Of a stretch of 64,000 nucleotides of DNA, positions 13,540 to 26,705 are shown piece by piece. The DNA is taken from the NCBI GenBank assembly GCA_022828595.1, contig JAKGHH010000001.1, positions 72,164,401 to 72,228,400 on the forward strand, read 5' to 3'. Source of the stretch: Nelumbo lutea. Its lineage: Eukaryota; Streptophyta; Magnoliopsida; Proteales; Nelumbonaceae. Made by a program: the position numbers and the translations under genes. Positions within the stretch are counted from its first letter, which is position 1. Each line of letters starts with the position of its first letter. The notes under the pieces were generated by a model that did not search any database, was not told the DNA's origin, and saw only the letters and a program-made list of their open reading frames with translations.

Positions 13540-14376
13540 CACCCATCTATGGGGAAAATCTGAGATTAATGTTAGTAAAAGAATTGGGCATTTAACCTTA
13601 TCCACCCTGAGAGACCAAATTCAAATCAGATTTGAATCTGGTAACCTCCTTATAAGATCAGGAGTAAACTATCTTAATCTACAGATAGGATTAAGATAAT
13701 CCCCTATCCAAGTATTGATTTGGATTGGAGTAACTCCAAATTAGGAGGTCTTCTTAATCAAGAAGAAAGGAGGAGAAACCCTAAGAGAAATACATCAGAT
13801 TTTGAACCAGGGTTTTTGAATAAGCAAGAAAACATCCTACGAATTGAGATTAGATCTCATACAGACTCTAGAGAGAAGAGAAGCAATCCAACCATCTTCG
13901 TCCCAGGAGTTCTCCTCCAGCTGCCGCCATTCCCTTTTGCAAGATTTGATCTTTACAGCAATAGGAAGTCAAGAAATCAGTTCTTGACATCAGTCTTGCA
14001 AGAAAGACTGAAAAAAATTCGGTGTTTAGAGTTCCAGAGGGTTCTTGCAAAGGATCTAGTGTGTAGGACGCACCCTGCTGGTTACGTTCCACCCACAGTT
14101 GTGTCATCTTCAGCGGGAGCGGATCTTAGTGTCTTCTTTGGGCGTAAACACCAAGTTTGGGAGATACTGTTTCTCCGGAGCAGGTATAATCCTCCATTTT
14201 TCTTTTTGGTTCAGATCTGGTTCAATTATGATTCAAGTAGAATCCTTGAATATTGTATTCTAAATTTAGGAAATATGATTCTCAGTTGGGAGAAGATAGA
14301 AAAATTTTTGAAATTTGCCTACCCATTCCACAACCATCATGACATCCATTAAATAGATCCTACCATTCTTTCAGGA
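13540..14376 (+). mobile_element. Copia-type LTR remnant (probable solo LTR)
   Basis: The last 200 bp (GGTATAATCCTCCA... through ATTGAAATTTGCC-like words to CTTTCA) align by eye with the 3' end of the copia LTR nested in element 2 (about 44588-44772), including GGTATAAACCTCCA, GGGAGA and TTTTTGAAATTTTGCC. No primer-binding site follows. The left boundary is uncertain. The 210-codon open frame at 13720-14352 lies inside this LTR and is probably not a gene. Confidence 0.45.
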
Positions 14377-17300
14377 AATAATGAGTCTAATCTTTCATCC
14401 TTTTAATTGTAAATATGATAAAGTAATAACTAGTACAGCCATGGAAAAAGGAGGAATGCTAGTTAATGAATGAGCTTATGCATCTCTTCATTTTTCTTGG
14501 CTGTCTTTTCAACGTTCAGACACCATGTCTAGCTACAGGGTAAAGAGTTGCATAATCATTGGGAAAGGATTACTAGTAAACCTGTTTATGCAACTCTTTG
14601 TTTTATTATCCCCTACTACTAATAAAACTAGGCCCTAGAAGACACATCCAACCTTTGTCTTTGCATTATATTTTCATGGGTCCCGCAATGTCTCTGGGGT
14701 TTTTAATACCTTTTCAGATTAACAACAAATACCCTGAAAGTTCTTCAAGTTTTATCTGTTAAATATTTTCTATGTAAAAATCATTTATATTTTAATCCAC
14801 TAGGAAATCGTATTTAAAAATTCAGGTGTTTTTACTATATATATATATATAATAATACTTGAATTGAAAGGATTTTTTTTTTATTTTATCTTGAGAAAAC
14901 TTGAATTGAAAGCCTAGATGTTTAAATTGATGAACCCTAGAAATTAAAGAAGTTAGTAGTCAAAGCCTATATGAAAGCCTACCAAAAGAAAAATCCCACA
15001 TGATGGAATTAAATGGCCAACCTAGAGAATCTTTCAAATATATAGTAAACCTTAAATTGTACTTTTTTTTTGCTTAGAACATTATAAAGTGATATACAGA
15101 AAATATATATATATATAAATTGGCACTTTTTTAGGGCTGTCAATTAGGTGACTCGTGCCTTTCCAAGGTATAGTTCAGTCTCGTGACGAGCCTTGTTTAA
15201 TTTGCCTGCCAACACTACTAGGCTTGCTTCACTTCAGCGACGGGCGTTTAGAATTGAAATCTTCAGATCCGTAGAGCCCACAAGAATTTGACGAAAATAA
15301 AAGCCTTCACTTTTCAAAGGAAAAAGACGAAGATGGAGATTCTTTCGTACTTGCTACCTAAGCAGTCCCATCCAGAGTCTATTTAGCCCACCAGGCCCAT
15401 TAGTAAAACTCATTAAGCGCAATCAGCTGGTCGGTGTTGGTTCTAAACTTCTAAATTCTGATTGCTTTTAGTTTTATGCCAACGGTTCCAAGTTCCAACG
15501 TATACGGGAGCAAGTAAGACTGAACTGAAAACTGAACGACCCATGAATCTTCAGCGTGACGTGACAAGCTGGTTTGGGGGCCCCACATGTTCCCCTTGTT
15601 AATCTCTGTTAATGGGTCAAGTTAAGCCCAGCCCAAATTGGGCTTCATTCAGTGGTTGTGGTTCAGCCTGAACCTGCTGATTCCACAAGAATAATTATTT
15701 GTCTGTATATGGCAATTCCTAGTGTAGCTCAGCCCCTTGACCACCAAACAAATTCTTCCCACCACCCAAATCCATGGCCACAGCTGAGCCGAGCTATACA
15801 AGAACCAACTTCTTACTTCTCTAATATAGAATACAAATCATCTCTCATCTCCTTGGTGTTCTCAACTGATCAACTACTATTTAATTTCTTTTGGGGTGGT
15901 GGTGGTTGTAAGAAAAGGCACCTCTATATAGAGGTTAGGACCTATAGAAATAAATTTGATCGATTTTAACTGTCTAATGGAAATTTTGTAGACAAAAAAA
16001 TAATAATAAACTGTCTACCTGGAAACAAGATCGCCATCATTAATGCCTTAAATTGTGATTTTCTTGTCTTCAACATGAAATTTCAGCAAAGTACTTAGTA
16101 ATCAACTCATGGTGCTCAATACTGCAACATCAAGCACATGGGGAATTAATTTGCTTTGATAGAGATGCAAAGGGAAGAACTCCGGGGAGGGAGGATTCGT
16201 TGGAATGTGATTCAATTAATATTGAGAGAGAGAGAGAGAGAATTTTGGGAATTAATTTAGAATATCAGTTGAGGAATGAAGCTGAGACAAAATGAGTTCA
16301 TACTTCACTAAGGTTATATAACTGAATAAGAATAATTAATCAACGGTAAGCGCAAGCATCGATCGTATGCATTAGATATTCTAAATTAATTCCGCAAACG
16401 GACACATGAAACCATGGCTCAGATCCTTTTGACCCAATCAACTACAGCAAAAGTCTCACTTGATAACCCGGAAATTACGAGAATGCTTTATTAAATTAAT
16501 CAAACACTAAGACCCCTAGAATATATAGCCTTCTTAATGTATGATTCCAATGCTCTAACTCTATTCGTGTTGCCTGGTAATTAGAAATCTAACCCCCTGT
16601 TTGTTAGTGCCTGAATAATCCAAAACCTAACCATCATCACCTTCGAATAAACAAGGGAAACTCTCTTTGAAGTCCTACAATAGATTGCGTTGGACAAGAT
16701 GAGCCCAATTGGAAATCAATGAGAAATTATAAAGAAAACCAAACACCCAACCATTTTTTTTTTAGTTTATGGGGCCAATAATCCCCCCACGGCCTCACCT
16801 CTTAGATGAGCCAATATCCAAGAATTGATTAACCCACCAAATCCAGCCATCAGGGTCCATTGACGCGTGGACCATCTCCATGATCTAACATTTGAGGAGT
16901 GAGGAGTGAGGATCGAGGACTGTGTTTTTGGTTTCTAGGGACCCAACACAAACACAAGTAGTAGTGTTTAATTAGGTCTAATAATATGGTTGGTTGGGGA
17001 GCTTATTATGTGGGATGAAATGAAACTTTATTATGGATAAAAGGAATTGAAGGAGAAAATGGTCCGGTCTAGTTTCACGTGAACCGGCGACCATCACGCG
17101 GGGTTGGACTTAAACGTGCAAAAAAAGAGAAGCTGAGAAGGAGAGGGAGAGGGAGAGAAAGAAGAGAACAAGATCCCGGGTCTCCAGAGGGAGAAAAAGA
17201 GGGTCACAGTAATGATGCTTGACTGCCAACAGTAGCAGTTAAAGAGTTAGGTACAAAGAGAACCCTTGAATTTGGGGGTGAAAATGGTTGTTAAACGGAA

Positions 17301-18296
17301 TAATCAATCATCATTTGGCTTTTTAATGGATTTCCTTCATCTCGATTATCCCGAAAGCTCTTTCTCTGCCGACGCAATATTCCATTAATTTATAGGAAAA
17401 AAAAAGCTAACTTGTAATGGAAACAACTGCTACTCCTACTGAGTTCTGATGAATCTGATTGCACTCGTATATATGCTTCATTCTTTCATCTGAACCATTT
17501 GTTCTACCACACTGTGAAATCCACCATTTTCGTCATTGGACACAGTCAATTTGCGCGGCCGGATTCTGTGGCTCCGTCACAGTACAGTTCTAATGACGGT
17601 GACTTAGTTATTTTATATGCTTCATTAATTGTGCAATATTCCATTGTATCATTGTTACATAATTGCATCTGTACAATATGTTCCATCACACAATTCACAA
17701 ACTAGGAAAATATTCATCAATTTCGATGTTTTAAAAGCTGGGGTCGAACCAGTCCATTCGCTAAACAGTTCTGCAGGGGCAATCCCAAGGATAATTAAGC
17801 ACGGATTGTTCCTGAGCTTCAGAGTTACGTTGATCCAATAAGCTTACCACTAATCATTTAATAAATACAAAACTAATTTATATTAGATACTACGTATGTA
17901 CACACTCTGAGATAAAATAAAAGAGAGCAAACCGTGTTATGAATTCTAATACTGAGGCAGAGTCTACTCACTTTTTAGTTCTTACCACGCTTAATTCCCT
18001 TCTTTTTTCTTCCTCTTCCGATTTTTGGCCGGATTCCGGCGAGATAATAAGACGCCACGCCCAAGTTGCCTAGAGAAGGAAATATAAAAATCCGGCGTTA
18101 ATCTTGGGTCTTCTTTCTTGTAGTACTGCATGTGAGGCCCATTTGTGTGCATGCATTAATTTGTGAATACCTGAATATTTCATATTTGTGTGGGTTAATT
18201 AACGGACCTTTTTTTTTACTTTATTGAAATAATAATAACAGACAATCTTTTGTATCCTAATCAAAACACAAAATTCAAAAACCACCCCTCGTCAGT
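14377..18296. other. Intergenic DNA upstream of IAMT1
   Basis: No gene or clear transposon was recognised. It contains an (AT)n run near 14838-14850, a (GA)n run near 16222-16241 and several AT-rich stretches. The last 1 kb is presumably the IAMT1 promoter region. Confidence 0.5.
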
Positions 18297-18306
18297 CTAT
18301 ATATAC
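18297..18306 (+). promoter_or_regulatory. TATA box of IAMT1
   Basis: CTATATATAC lies about 95 bp before the start codon at 18395. That leaves a short 5' UTR of roughly 60 nt if transcription starts about 30 bp downstream. Confidence 0.5.
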
Positions 18307-18394
18307 TGCATACTTTGGCCCCCCCTCCCCACCCAAAAATAGCCTAGTATTACCTAACATCACCACCAAGATACCAACACCCAAGAGCGCAGTT

Positions 18395-21300
18395 ATGGCC
18401 CTCCAAGGAGATAATGTTGTTGTTTCTGCGAGGAAGCTTGAGAGAATGTTTAGCATGAAAGGTGGCAAAGGAGAAGCAAGTTATGCAAACAACTCACAAG
18501 CTCAGGTTGCTTCCCTTCATTTTTCCCTTCTGTCTCTTTTATGTTTTTTCTGCTATCTAAAAGTTATGACAGAACGCCTGATTATACCTAGCTACTGATG
18601 ATGAATAGTGTCATGGTAACAGTATCATCAGTATCAATTAATTAATATACTGTTTTTCTAAGTTTTCTTCTGCTAAGTAACTGGTTATTAGTATCAGTAT
18701 ATATCAATGACTTATCGTTATTCAGCAATTATATATCACCAGAGAGCTAGCTAATATTGTCAGTTGGGTTACTTATAATTGTTATTTTATATATATGTAG
18801 TTAGTTGTTCATAACCAAGCTTCTATTTCTGGTTCCTTTGGTTCTAAATAACTGTTGATGGCATCTCTGCAGGCTCAACACGCTCGATCCATGCTTCACC
18901 TGCTAGAGGGAGCCCTGGACAGTGTGCAACTAGAGTCGCCAGAGACTCCATTTGTGGTAGCAGACCTGGGGTGTTCATGCGGTGGTAACACCATCTACAT
19001 CATGGAAGTCATCATCAGACATATAACCAAGAGATTTGAAGCCATGGGATATGAACCCCCCGAGTTCTCGGCCTTCTTCTCCGACCTCCCTTCCAATGAC
19101 TTCAACACTCTCTTCCAGCTTCTTCCTCCCTTGGCCATTGACGGGGGTAGCATGGAAGAGTGCCTAGCTGCCAAGGGCCACCGCTCTTACTTTGCCGCCG
19201 GTGTCCCTGGTTCATTTTACCGCCGGCTCTTTCCGGCTCGCTCCGTTGATGTCTTTCACTCTGCGTTTTCCCTGCACTGGCTCTCTCAGGTCTGCATTAA
19301 CACGTAATTTTACTTTATTTTACATAGTTCGTACGTTCTCAAAGTAGACATTGACTGTTTATAGTCAATACTAGTACTTTACTTAATAATAGAAGTTGTT
19401 TAATCGGGTCGGCCGATCCAGTTCGTCCATCGATCATATAGGGACACCGTGGGTTCGCCATGTTCTTTAACTTCTGTGGAGTAGGCGATTTTGCCTGTGA
19501 GGTATCTGCCGGCAGTCGGTCCAAATTGTTGACCTTTTACAGTTGCTTTGGGCTCAAGTTACGAGCTCAGTTTGGCCCGGAAACAAGTTGCCACGTGGAG
19601 GAGTGCTATGTCACTCAGCAGAAACGTGGGGACAATTAATTATACCGAGTCAAGAAGGTTGATTTGCAGGCAAAATCTTGGGCCTCGTTCACAAGAGGCG
19701 TAGATAAATTATGGACGCACGGCCTTCCCTTGCCCGAGTGCCCCCTATGCTGCCTTCTGCGAACCAAGGAAGTATCGGGCCCCTCCAATTATTAGTTGGG
19801 ATCTGCTGCCAGCAAACATTTGTTAGCCACCTGTCCTCGACATTCAAAAACATGGCATGCACCACGCAATGTATTATCATACGTGTCAAGGACAGGTGGC
19901 AAACAAGCATTGTTGTTTGCAGCATAGTAGATCTGGTCTCTGATTCCACCTACAACACTGAACTGGGGTTACACGATCTAGATACGTAGAATATCATATT
20001 TCGAGGGTGCCGAAGCCATAAATCAGAATGATTTGAAGTCTACAGAGAAAGATTCAGATTCATGGTATGGTAGAGACTAGAGAGTTCAGTTGAGACGAAG
20101 AACTCTGTTGCTCTCAGGAGTCAGGACCTAGGTGTGGGACTCGTCCAACAGTGGGTGGGCCCTAACGTACAACAACTACCCAAAACGTTACCTGGCTAAT
20201 TAATAACCTATTAGTAAATGCATTTTAATGTGTTAAGGTATTTCCCTTTAATTTATCACCATCTGAAACCCGACAGTGAATGCACAGGTACCGGAGATTG
20301 TGATAGATAAGAGATCAACGGCGTATAACAAAGGAAGGGTTTTCATCCACGGTGCGAATGAGGCCACAGCCAATGCATACAAAAAGCAGTTCCAGACAGA
20401 CTTGGCAGGGTTCCTGAGATGTCGAGCGCTTGAGATGAAGAGAGGTGGCTCCATGTTTCTGGTTTGTTTGGGAAGAACCTCGGTGGACCCAACCGACCAG
20501 GGTGGTGCCGGCCTACTCTTTGGGACCCACTTTCAGGACGCTTGGGACGACCTTGTCCAAGAGGTATGTATGTTTTTCCCATCTGTGCGTGCCTTCTGTT
20601 TCACCGTGAAATGGACTATGGACGGACGGAGAACTTTTCATTTCACTCTGCAAAACTCTGTTTTCTTCTTTTATTATGGTTGTGCTTGGTGCCATTACTG
20701 TTTCTACCTCAAACGTTTTGGGTTGGTGAATGCAAATTTGATCAAACCCTATTGCACCAAAGTCAGGATTTAAAAATCGGCCGGGGTGTTAAGTCTGGAT
20801 TTAAAAATTCAAAGATCCATAATGGTTGCCGGTACCAATACTGTGTAAGATGTTTGGACAGTACTGTATAGAATTCGCATCCATCTTTTAGATAAGAACA
20901 AGAAATTCAAGCCAGCCCAAATGGATAAAAGTTGGGGTTCAGACTTCAGAGTCCACCTGGTGACACAACAGAATTATTAACTGGCAGAATTATTAAAGGA
21001 AACCGCCAACAGAAAAAGAAGAGAGAGATGATTGATGATGCAAGGTGATAACAAAATTATGATGAAAGGCCTAGGGCTAGCCCGGCCCGGCCCCGGAGTA
21101 GGACTAATCAATGGTAAGGGTTGCATATAGCAAGCGATTGGGTAGGAGTGAGTGGGTGTGGGTAGAGCAAAGAGTGAAAGAGAGATGGTTGGGCTTGGGC
21201 CTTGGGCCTTGGGCCTTGGGGCATGGCCAATGCAGTGGCACTGGCACCAAAGTAGTAGGCAATGTAACAGAGAGACCAATAGCAGATGCCAGATAGGAGT

Positions 21301-21891
21301 GTCCCCATCTTTGTTGGCGCTTGGGAGATGGTATGTCGTTGGTACGACATGTGATCATTTCCCACAAAAGGACAAAACCCCTTTTTGCCCCATCGGATTC
21401 GGATCATTCATCAGATAATGATGGTTGATGACCGACCATAGTTGTTTCTATGTACATGCATGATATGGAAGTGAGCTTCACCATTTAATTCTTCAATTCA
21501 ATGATTCGGGTCGGGTGTTATGGTTGTTTGGCAGGGGCTAGTAGACGCAGAGAAACGTGACAGCTTCAACATCCCGGTTTACGCCCCAAGCCTACAGGAC
21601 TTCAAGGAGGTAGTGGAAGCGGATGGGTCGTTTGGCATAAACAACCTGCAGGTATTCCGAGGAGGAAGCCCGCTTGTGGTAAACCGACCCGACGATGCGG
21701 CGGAGGTGGGTCGAGCCCTAGCAAATAGTTGCAAGAGCGTGTGCGGGGTGCTGGTGGATGCACACATTGGAGACCAACTAAGTGATGAGCTGTTTGCTAG
21801 ACTTGAACGCCGAGCCACCAGCCATGCCAAGGACCTGGTGGAGAAGGTACAGTTCTTTCACATAGTTGCGTCCTTATCCTCTGTTGCGTAG
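18395..21891 (+). CDS. IAMT1: Indole-3-acetate O-methyltransferase, SABATH family; 4 exons, complete
   Basis: SABATH enzymes move a methyl group from S-adenosylmethionine to a carboxyl group; the IAMT1 branch makes methyl-IAA from auxin in the cytosol. Exons: 18395-18505, 18873-19289, 20288-20563, 21535-21891. All introns are GT-AG and phase 0. The joined product is 386 aa, the usual length for IAMT1. Landmarks: SYANNSQAQ (29-37), the SAM-binding loop DLGCSCGGNT (68-77), FSDLPSNDFN (107-116), GSFYRRLFP (150-158), HSAFSLHWLSQ ending exon 2 (W173 in the substrate pocket), CLGRTSVDPTDQGG in exon 3, and FFHIVASL near the C-terminus. The block spacing and exon 3 text match the IAMT clade far better than salicylate or jasmonate methyltransferases. 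One oddity is SAM-loop C-G-G where most family members have S-G-x. No stop or frameshift was seen. Substrate is inferred from family membership. Confidence 0.95.
21191..21221 (+). repeat. GGGCCTT minisatellite with G-quadruplex potential (IAMT1 intron 3)
   Basis: Five G-runs of three or four (21191, 21197, 21204, 21211, 21218) are separated by 3-4 nt loops. This fits the canonical G3N1-7 quadruplex pattern on the coding strand of intron 3, so it would also be present in the pre-mRNA. Confidence 0.75.
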
Positions 21892-22411
21892 ACATGGCCA
21901 AAAAAACAGAGAGGCACAACAAGCTCACAAAAGAGAAGGCAAAAGCAAGCTTTCATGCTGACTACTTTTTTTTTTTTTTTTTTCCTTTTGTGAGTGTGGA
22001 TGTGTGGTGTCGTTGCTGACTCTGTAGTACTTGATGCATTTGTGTTTTTATGTTCCCTGGAATACAAGCTAGAAGTAAACATCTCCTCTTTCATTTCCTC
22101 TAGTTTATTATTATGTCTATATATGTGAAGGTACATTGATGAGGCCCTCTCCTTTGTACCAACCACCTTTTTGAATTGAGACATGTACGTTTGCATGCTT
22201 AACGGTTCTAGAAGCAAAACCAAATGATGTTCAGGCTACGTCGATGAGGAGGCCGGCCCTCCCTCCTCCATCCGGCCCCTTCCTAGTTACTCCCATATTG
22301 TGATATATGTCATTAATGGGCATGGGCATGCTTTTCTTTTTTAATTTTTAATCTATTGGCATTCTCATTTACAACTTTATGGTTATGTTTGGTACCATTG
22401 CTCTCTTTATC
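21892..22411. other. IAMT1 3' flank
   Basis: Presumed 3' UTR and downstream DNA, with a poly-T tract at about 21966-21983. No further gene seen. Confidence 0.5.
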
Positions 22412-22700
22412 CATGGTTTTCCAAACAGGATTAGATGGCCGGACTGAAAATACTGGCAATCAGTCATTTAATTGGTTTCCTTTTACCCTAAATTCGTTTT
22501 TTGGCCAAAAACCTTTTATTTGATTAGCAAACCACTGACCCAACTTATCAAACCGTTGAACCATCGATCCGGATAATAGATTTTGGTCTTTTTTTTTTTT
22601 TTATTAGAACAGACTGTTCATTCAGACTAAATAGTCAAACTGTTCAACCTGAAAACTAGACCCTAAAACAGTTACCTGTTTAGTCCAGTTTTAAAAACCT
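22412..22700. mobile_element. hAT-like MITE (CATGGTTTTC family)
   Basis: It starts CATGGTTTTCCAAAC and ends near CCAGTTTTAAAAACCT; the inverse of that end resembles the start. Family members at 47528-47822 and 23104-23249 carry 8-bp target duplications, which suggests hAT. The left edge of the copy A/B duplication falls inside this element at 22469. Confidence 0.55.
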
Positions 22701-23103
22701 CACCTCAAACATTTGGGGTTGAACAATACCATTATGGCATACAACTGTTATTTGAAATTATTTATAATTAAAACAGGTCTACCTTAAAAATACATGTGTG
22801 GGAAACTGTTTGTAGAAACATTCAACTGACATTTCAGGTAGAAACAGAAACAGACACAATGATATCAAACACAACCCATATATCTTCAAAAGAATTTATA
22901 TGGGACCAAAATATAGGCGAGGATTTAAGTGGGTATTGTACGGATTTTCAACGCATAGCCTCCGCCACCCCTTGGCTCCGCCCCTGCTTTTAGAAACCCT
23001 CATATACAGTGGCGGTACAGGGTTATTCGTGGACGGTTTTGCTTTTCTGCATGAAAGCCCTACTGCTGGATTTAGATTTTGGGTCTCTTTTGATAGAACA
23101 CAT

Positions 23104-23249
23104 CATGGTTTTTAAAACTGACCCGGTGATCGAACTGGTCAGGGGTCAGGTTAAAAATCCGGTTTTTGGGGAAAATGAAATTGGTCACCTCACCGGTTTT
23201 CAATTTTTCCAGTCTGACCATCTGGTCCGATTCGATTTTAAAAAACATG
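23104..23249. mobile_element. Small hAT-like MITE with 8-bp target duplication
   Basis: 146 bp with ends CATGGTTTTTAAAA and the inverse of CATGTTTTTTAAAA. It is flanked by GAACACAT (23096-23103) and AAACACAT (23250-23257). Copy B has a single uninterrupted site (GAATACATTGC, near 35685), so the insertion came after the duplication. Confidence 0.75.
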
Positions 23250-24003
23250 AAACACATTGCAATTCATAGGGATGCAAATAAATTGGATCGGATTTAAATT
23301 AGGGTATATCTGAATATGATCTGATACTATAAACAGTAAATCCGATCTGATCTTACAAATATTGATTTGAATTTGAATCTAATGAAAAAGTCAAATATTC
23401 GGATCTGATCTGATTCGATTTAATTTAAAAATAATAATAAATATTAAAAGAAAAATAAAAAACAACAATTTAAATAAAAAATAACATATATATGACCCGA
23501 AGATCCGAAATAGGAGATATTCGAATCCAAGACTTTGGATCGGATTCATTTGCACCCCCAGCAATTCAAACTAAAGAACTCTAGCGTTACAAAGACTTTG
23601 GATTGGAATTCCTTTTTTTTTTTTTTTATTCAAAGAAGGTAACTGCAGGTTTTGAAGACACAACACATTTCAACCCTAAGAAGAACAGTCCCCACTCTCC
23701 ACCTAAGGAGGAGGTGACCCAAGGTCCGTTCTTGACATGAACCTCTCTTGGTTTTGCCCAGGTTCAAGTGGAGTCCCAAGTCCTTGGTGTCTGGATTTTA
23801 CCTACCCAACCCAGACTATCCCCCTAAGATGGCTCTTTTGGCATGCATAGATACATGTCTTTTACATACATTTATGGGCGTATATGTATGTGTGCATATG
23901 CATGTACGATGTATTTACATATCCATTGCATAATTAAAATAAGCAGCTCAGTGCATGAGGCACCCACCACAGATATAGGGTCTGGGGAGGGACAGATGTA
24001 CGC

Positions 24004-24275
24004 CATGGTTTTCAAAATTGGATCCGATTGGATGGTCGGATCAGAAAAATCAGGAATCGGTTAGGTGATTGGTTCCGTTTTATCCAAAACCATTATTTTG
24101 CCAAAAACCGTTGATTTGATCAATAAATCATTATTTCAAACAGTCAAACCATTTGAACTGTTCAACGGTTTTAACTGTTTTTTATTTTTAATTATTTATT
24201 GTCAAAACAGGCCATTCATTTGATTCAAACAGCTGGACCATTCACCCCGGAAATCAGACCCCTATCGGTTCCTGG
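24004..24275. mobile_element. hAT-like MITE, right end damaged
   Basis: It starts CATGGTTTTCAAAATTGG and is the copy A counterpart of the element at 47528-47822, so it was present before the duplication. The right end has lost the AAAACCTTG terminus. Confidence 0.55.
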
Positions 24276-24734
24276 TCACCCAAGTCACAATGGAGCAACG
24301 CAACCATTGTGCCCCAAAACCTAACTCATTCATTTCATAATTTTCTCGTACAAAAATATGTGAGAGACAATTAATTGCATCCCAATTTCTCGAGGACAAT
24401 TATTTACCCATTCAACTTAATAGTATAATTATTGGTACACCTCAAATCCTTTGCCATTAAGAAAATGCCCCATCAAATACCACCTTAGTCATTAGTACGG
24501 GAATTGATGCTCCTTAAGAAAATGCTCTGTTTATTTGCAGTGTAAATCTAAATTAGATGCAAAATTTACATCCATCTTAGTTTTGCACCCATTTGTTGAT
24601 AACCCTGGTTTGCTCTCCTACTTGATACAAAGTTTATACTTTATCTTATTCACACTCTTTGGCACTGCAAATCTTGCATCTAAAAATCTAATCTGACACA
24701 AATAAATAACCACCATCCTCCTACCTTGGTTTTA

Positions 24735-25402
24735 TCTATCTATACTACTTTAAAAAGTACTAATGGCCTCAAGAATATTTCTGTAATTTTCTAAGTACAA
24801 AATTTATCCCTCTATATTTAAATTTATTGATAAAAAATGAGGGCAAATAAGGTATTCAATTCTTGATATTAAATGATTTTAAAAGATGTAATTATAAGAT
24901 ATTCAATGCATTCAACTCTCTCTCATTAAATCCAACATTTAAATTATTAACTTGCTCCGACTATATTTTTCCCAAACTTAAAGCTAATCCAAAAGCAAAG
25001 CTATTTTCTTATCTAGATGGTGGGTCAATGATCCAACTTTTTAAAGAAACCCATGATATCATAATTGAGTAATAAATATTTAAAAAATGATAGAACACCG
25101 AAAATGAAAATGTACAAAAATTTTTCGAAAGCATTTGAGAACATTTCCGATGTTATATATTCATCATATTAAATACAAATAATTGTTAAAATAAAAGTTA
25201 TTTTTATTTATGATAAAAATGCAATACAAAATTTAATAATAATAATAATAATAATTGTTATTTTCTACAAACATTTAAGTTTATTTTTATCATACGGTTA
25301 CTTTTGTTAATTTTCAATTTCTATCTTAACTATATATCTAATATTCAAGTAATTAATATGAAGAAAATTTTCTCACATGCAACGCATGTGCTTAATTACT
25401 AG
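24735..25402 (+). mobile_element. Non-autonomous Helitron (empty site in copy B)
   Basis: It starts TCTATCTATACTACTT and ends CTAG before T. The hairpin CATGC-aac-GCATG lies about 10 nt before the end. Copy B (50531-50550) reads straight through as TTTTATCTATAAAGTGGGG, confirming insertion into an A/T site without target duplication. About 665 bp and non-coding. The start could be 24739 instead, because TCTA is repeated there. Confidence 0.75.
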
Positions 25403-25778
25403 TCTCATATAAAGTGGGGATTACATTATTTTGCTCCTATCTTACTCCTCCCAAATTAATAACCTTCCTTTTACCTCCATTTTCTTTTGGACCACATCAC
25501 TTTACTTTCTAATTTACTTTTAACAAACATAAAATAAAGTCAATATGAACTAAAAATAATCCAAATATTACACTCAGCCCATCTGCACTCCCTACATTTA
25601 CATTTTACACCAATGCAAATGAAATTTACACTGCAAACAAATTGAGCCTTACCATCACATTTAAGTATTTATTATTTGTATTTGTAAAGCTTCCTCATCT
25701 CTTATCTCTTCTAATTCTTGACTGTATATTTTTGTTATACCTTTTATCGTGAATAGAGTTAGCAAGTATCCATGTTTA

Positions 25779-26394
25779 TGATGGGGTGTGATCTGGAAGC
25801 TCCTAGTTGGAAGATCACCGGGGAACTAGTTGCGTAGAGAGCTAGACCGAGCTCCAAGACAAAGGATCAGAGAACCTGGGGTGGCTAACCCGGTGAGGTC
25901 ACTCTGATGCTTAAGTCAACATTGTATTCAGGTTGTGAGTTGAAAACTTGAATGATATAATGCTAGTGAGCAAATAATCACGTATACCTGAGTCTTGGGG
26001 GTTGATGCCCTTATATGGTTGGGTTGTCGTTGGTCTCGTGAAACACTCCTAAAATTCTTGGCCCGTGATGTAGGGATCTGTTCCGCTTTGAAAGGGGGTA
26101 AAACACCAATTAATGAGGCTTACCGTTTCCCTTTGATTTAAGTGGGGTAAGGATGAGGCCTACAGTTACGCGACATGATCCTGAGAAGTTCAGAGATGAC
26201 TATTGAGCTCCTAGGCTCAATTACATAGCACCTTGGCACAAGTGGGTATTGAGGTGCTCCGGGTCTAAAGTGGCCGAGCACTCGAGGTCCCCCTGATCTG
26301 CTGATGTGGCAATACATGCCGATTTGTCATTTGGTTGGCAAGTTGCGTCCACGTGTCCCTTAAATATTAGGTTGGGCCAAATCACCCTTCATCA
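25779..26394 (-). repeat. Element 1, 3' LTR
   Basis: 616 bp. On the minus strand it begins TGATGAAGGGTG and ends CCCCATCA. It aligns along its whole length with 32729-33342. Confidence 0.92.
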
Positions 26395-26395
26395 A

Positions 26396-26411
26396 TTGCC
26401 CCCCACTCCCC
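26396..26411 (-). other. Element 1 polypurine tract
   Basis: On the minus strand GGGGAGTGGGGGGCAA directly precedes the TGATGAAG start of the 3' LTR. This is the plus-strand priming site for reverse transcription. The same tract is present in element 2. Confidence 0.8.
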
Positions 26412-26705
26412 ATACCAAGGGTCCTAACCTGGTGCGAGGAGTTCATGGCGAGCCCAGGTAGATTTGGCATGACTTCTAAGCAGTTCGAAGGGTGGCTCTT
26501 CGAGCGGACCTTCATGACCCACTTGGCTCAACCAGGGAATATCCAGATCGTGTATCGGGTATGTGTGGACGTCACGACATTTATAAACTTTGCGGAAGTC
26601 AAAGAGTGCGCTCAACCAATTTTGATCTCAGGAGGGGTGCATCCGGTTTTCATGGGAGTCATCGGATCATGTAGATCTTGACCGTTGAGTCCCGGTCATG
26701 GTGGC

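Larger units (their letters stand above)
22469..25778 (+). repeat. Direct duplication, copy A (left part)
   Basis: Alignable by eye, with roughly 10% divergence plus indels, to copy B at 34990-35913 and 47138-50870. Shared landmarks: GGGACCAAAATAT followed by CCGCCACCCCTTGG; ACTTTGGATCGGAT; GAAGACACAACACATTTCAACCC; GGGTCTGGGGAGGGAC; TATAATTATTGGTACACC; and CTACCTTGGTTTTATCTAT. It continues after element 1 at 33343-33387. Confidence 0.85.

Noticed and set aside
13720..14352. 210-codon open frame on the plus strand
   Set aside because: It lies within a copia-type LTR remnant and no protein family is recognisable; it is probably chance openness.
26445..26681. Short plus-strand frames between the element 1 LTR and the antisense gene
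   Set aside because: They lie upstream of the TATA box at 26706 and have no counterpart in element 2.
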